This document shows positions 60,440 through 64,000 of a stretch of DNA of 64,000 bases, one piece after another. The translations under genes were made by a program, and so were the position numbers. Source of the stretch: Brevipalpus yothersi (taxonomy: Eukaryota; Arthropoda; Arachnida; Trombidiformes; Tenuipalpidae). The notes below the pieces were generated by a model. It ran no database searches. It worked only from the letters and a program-made list of their open reading frames with translations, and had not been told where the DNA came from. The stretch is taken from contig QZCP01000085.1 of NCBI GenBank assembly GCA_003956705.1, positions 1 through 64,000 of the forward strand, given 5' to 3'. The stretch's first letter is position 1; each line of letters begins with the position of its first letter.

Positions 60440-63061
60440 CATATTCCTGAGATATGAGATCAGTGTATTAAAGCGTGTGTAGACGGAATTATGTACACTC
60501 TAGTTCTCCATCATGAAAGCTTAATATGTGCCCTACACGCCTAGTAACGTTCAAGTTAATATCAGTTATCATCAGATTCTGGTGGACATAATTCTTATTG
60601 CCTCTCAATCTTTCTCTTTCAGTCAAATAAGTTCCTGGTGGCAATAATTTGGAAAGAAAGAAAGTAAGAACTTATGACTTGGACATCGACTAGAATCTCT
60701 CTCCATTGCTTGAATGCTGCTTGATACCATCGACCCACAAGTAAAGCCAAAGACCAACAACATACATAGTGATAAACCCCTTCCGGGTCCAAATGGTTTG
60801 TGAAAAGTATATCAGGCTTCATTGGCTGGCTTATCGATATCGAAAAAATGCTCACAGCCATGAGTCACTTATTCGGGGAATGAATAATTCAAGTATAGTA
60901 TTTGATTCGATTTATTGCCAGCTTTTTTCCCACTCTACATAATGGTGTGTGTAATATTACTAGCTGATTGAAAGTTTTTTCTCTCTCTTTTTCTCTTTCA
61001 CTGGGAAAACAAGTCTACTACTTCACATTCATTTCCTTGGTTGATGATGAATTTTCTTGCGAAACTTCCATTAAATTGATATAACACGTAGACCTACATG
61101 TATATCTCTCACACTGGACATGGTCTATCTACTGTTGTCAATCAACACCCTGTGTATATAGCGGAACATGATGTGAAAACTGAAGGGAATACTTTTTGAC
61201 AAGAGCCGTGAGAAAGATCCGGAAAAGGATAAAGAGTATGCGGTACAGATAAAATTTCAATCGAAATTTGGAATATACAAAATATATTGGCTCAATGGAA
61301 ATGACAAACAAGCGATAAAATGGGGAAGCACGCACATTCTATGAATATTACATCGTGATAGGAAAAAATGAGAGGAAAAAAGGAAAGATTGTTGAGCCTT
61401 TTTCGAGAGAAAAGTGTGCAGGAATAGAAGAAGTAAAATATATGTGTATAAAATATATACAAGAGAAAGAGAGAAAAAGAGAGATATTGAATAAATCAGT
61501 GAATTGTGTATAAGTTATATATTGAATATAATGATGTCAAGTTTCAATGATCTAGACAGCTAGTGGGTGAGGAATGGTAAGTAGACCGCTGAAAAGAGAC
61601 TGCATACAGTGCAGATTGGAGGGGGATGAAAAAAATGATCCAGATTCACATTGGACAAATTGGATTCGATCGATGGCTACAAGTTCATTCCCCATGATAA
61701 ATTCATATTTTCTCTCTCTCCCTGTTCACATCATATATCTCTTCCCAACGATCTATCTCATTGCCTTCTCTCTCTCTATCTTTCTTTCTTTCTTTCTTTC
61801 TCTTCTACAGCCTTCAGTCAAAGTCTTTATTCGTTTGCTTTCGCCATCAGCAATGCCAACAAACAAAAATGAACAACAAGGGAGATACAGAGAGGATCAG
61901 AAGCCTGTGGAAGCTTACTGGATGGATGGAATAAGAAGGAGAAGAAGAAGATCCTGAAAGATGAAGATGAAGAAGAAGAAGAAGAGGGAGGAGGAAAAAT
62001 ATGAAGAAATGGAATGGTCATGATGATAGATACCCAAAGTGATCATCATCATTGGAAGAAATATGAAGGAAGGTCAGTTAGATGTAGAGAGAACAACAAC
62101 AGCAACAATATGAATAAGTTGGAGAGAGAGAGAGAGAGAAAGATTTTGATGTTGATCCTCATACTCGTGGAGTATCGACATTCTTATTGGTATCAGTTAC
62201 AAACAAATTCATCATCATTCAGCATCATTTTTATACTACCACTTCTATCACTGTATTTCATCTTTCTTCTCTCTCTCTCTCGCTCTCTCTCATACACACA
62301 CACTGTTTCTTCTACTTTCATCTTCAACTCATTTTGCTTCTTTTTGATCCCTTTCTCCTCTCCAAAATATTATTTCGGATATTCACTGTATTGAGTATAT
62401 ACAGACACACACTGATACTCCTCTGGCATCAGCATGATTCATTGTTGAATCCACCCACCAGCCATGGCAATTTTTCTAACTCTTTGTCTCCTCATCTCTT
62501 ATATATATCAGCTTATCTCATACTTTCTCTCTTCAACTTGATTCCTCTATTCTCAAAGCTTTTCAAATCATATCTCATGGTGAGAGAAGTTACTGTATGT
62601 GTGTGTATGTGTACATGAAAGATGGAAACAGAGTGGATAAAATGAGAAAAGTATAAGATGAATAAAGTAAAGATCTACACATAGTTCGTATGTATGGTAC
62701 ATAGACTATCTATGGACACCCTGCTGACCTTGTTGAGATGAGAAAAAGAAGAAGAATAAGAAGAAAAAGCAAGACATGGTACAGTGTATATGTGTGTGAG
62801 TGTATATATATGGCAAAGAGTAGGGAAAAAGATGAGTTGAGCCACTTAAAGCTGCTCAAGAGACAAAGTGGGTCTGATAGGACAAGATACATTCTCTGTC
62901 TCTGTCTATGTCTCTCTATCTTTTTCACTTCATTCCCTATGTTCTCCTATGTTTTCATAACATAAGGTGTCAAGTGCAACAACAAACACTATCTACTTCA
63001 CCAAAGAGAGAAGGATCCACCAACCTCACAAGTATTCCCTTTTCGGACTGTCAATTGGGTT

Positions 63062-63063
<2 letters not shown>

Positions 63064-63115
<52 letters not shown>

Positions 63116-63369
63116 NNNNNNNNNNNNNNNNNNNNNNNNNNNNNNNNNNNNNNNNNNNNNNNNNNNNNNNNNNNNNNNNNNNNNNNNNNNNNNNNNNNNN
63201 NNNNNNNNNNNNNNNNNNNNNNNNNNNNNNNNNNNNNNNNNNNNNNNNNNNNNNNNNNNNNNNNNNNNNNNNNNNNNNNNNNNNNNNNNNNNNNNNNNNN
63301 NNNNNNNNNNNNNNNNNNNNNNNNNNNNNNNNNNNNNNNNNNNNNNNNNNNNNNNNNNNNNNNNNNNNN

Positions 63370-63413
<44 letters not shown>
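63064..63413. repeat. (GA)n tract with 254-bp assembly gap
   Basis: GA runs at 63064-63115 and 63370-63413 flank N bases at 63116-63369. The gap is probably unassembled GA repeat, but other sequence could be hidden in it; its length is presumably an estimate. Confidence 0.95.
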
Positions 63414-63415
<2 letters not shown>

Positions 63416-64000
63416 CCACGAAATAGCTCTTCAACACTAATTTAATTTCAAAGTAAATCAAATTTTGTTTGAAATTAGTTGATATATAAGAGGTCATAAA
63501 TTTTGTGATTGTTTAGATTAGATCGTGATGAAGAGTTTTCATATTGGGTACCGCAACTGTATATACCTGATGTGTATGTATTTATATGGCAATGGTATTT
63601 CCTTTTGACAAATTCCATCAATTTAGCGCAATTTACTCTTGCGAGGGCTACTGTGAGATACTGTTTTTTCACTGATAACTTATAAGAAACATGATCAAGA
63701 AAAAAGAAAAATTGACCCCACAAAATTGACAGTCAATGAAGTGATCAAAGTCCAATTTGTTTCTGATCATGACTTGAGCCTCACACCAAGTGTGTATACA
63801 GTATTGACTATGACAGCCAAGTGTTCAGAGTATACACATGATACTCCATAGACTACAGAATTTGACATCAATCTTTTTTTTCAAGAGTAGCAGATGAAAA
63901 CTCTCTTTTTCTCAATTGACATGATCATATTCCAGGAAAGATTGATTACGATCGATGTCTACTCAAAATTTTTCCTTCCTTACTACACTACACTGTACTT
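63414..64000. other. Window end, nothing recognised
   Basis: AT-rich sequence. An 82-codon minus-strand frame (63475-63723) has no motif that I recognise, and it does not resemble a metabotropic glutamate receptor N-terminus. Confidence 0.5.

Larger units (their letters stand above)
58735..64000. other. Upstream intron of the glutamate receptor, continuing past the window
   Basis: The exon at 58734 begins with an intron acceptor (attccacag), so the sequence upstream is intron at least for some distance. I searched the minus strand for the missing N-terminal exons (signal peptide and first lobe of the ligand domain) and found no frame resembling them. The stretch contains CT tracts at 59212 and 60101, a compound GA tract at 60341-60439, and an N gap. 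Confidence 0.6.

Noticed and set aside
60619..60861. 80-codon minus-strand frame as a candidate receptor N-terminal exon
   Set aside because: It has none of the conserved first-lobe motifs of metabotropic glutamate receptors and no suitable splice sites.
1..64000. Search for transposons, CRISPR-like arrays, tRNA and rRNA genes
   Set aside because: No reverse transcriptase, transposase or long terminal repeats, no spaced direct repeats, and no convincing tRNA B-box or rRNA segment was seen by eye. A tRNAscan-SE and RepeatMasker run would be needed to exclude small or decayed copies.

Overview
This is eukaryotic DNA: AT-rich, with spliced genes carrying small GT-AG introns (65 to 222 bp in most genes), one gene with a 15.7 kb intron, and a very high density of long (GA)n/(CT)n tracts. 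The gene set (fizzy/CDC20, DDX23/Prp28, NDUFAF2, a C-type lysozyme relative, glycine-rich secreted proteins, a DmGluRA/group II type metabotropic glutamate receptor, and a miR-137 hairpin whose mature arm is closer to the insect form than the vertebrate one) points to an arthropod. A compact acariform mite genome is my best guess, but no sequence here fixes the species.

Layout. 1-13 kb: no protein-coding gene that I can support, many microsatellites, and one strong non-coding gene, a miR-137 precursor at about 2.40-2.49 kb. 13-19.6 kb: a dense housekeeping block. fizzy/CDC20 (minus) and DDX23 (plus) are head to head across about 770 bp that holds a palindromic NRF-1/Ewg-type site and a CCAAT box. 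An unidentified small gene (minus) is then head to head with the complex I assembly factor NDUFAF2 (plus), with only 96 bp between start codons. 20.7-28.7 kb: secreted-protein genes. Two encode glycine-rich proteins with signal peptides. The third encodes a C-type lysozyme fold that keeps all eight cysteines and an alpha-lactalbumin-like calcium loop but has lost both catalytic acids. 31-34.3 kb: a weak 103-codon ORF and a Ser/Pro-rich, heavily N-glycosylatable secreted protein. 35.9-58.7 kb and beyond: a metabotropic glutamate receptor gene on the minus strand. Six exons are visible, from the middle of the ligand-binding domain to the stop; the first exons are not seen and are presumably outside the window. 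58.7-64 kb: intron or upstream sequence of that gene, with a 254-bp assembly gap inside a GA tract.

The genes do not form a pathway. CDC20 and DDX23 are cell-cycle and splicing genes under a shared promoter region. The 20-29 kb block may be a local group of secreted cuticle, secretion or defence proteins (inference). Exon boundaries were read by eye from reading frame, splice consensus and phase; all multi-exon models below are phase-consistent, but no transcript was available.
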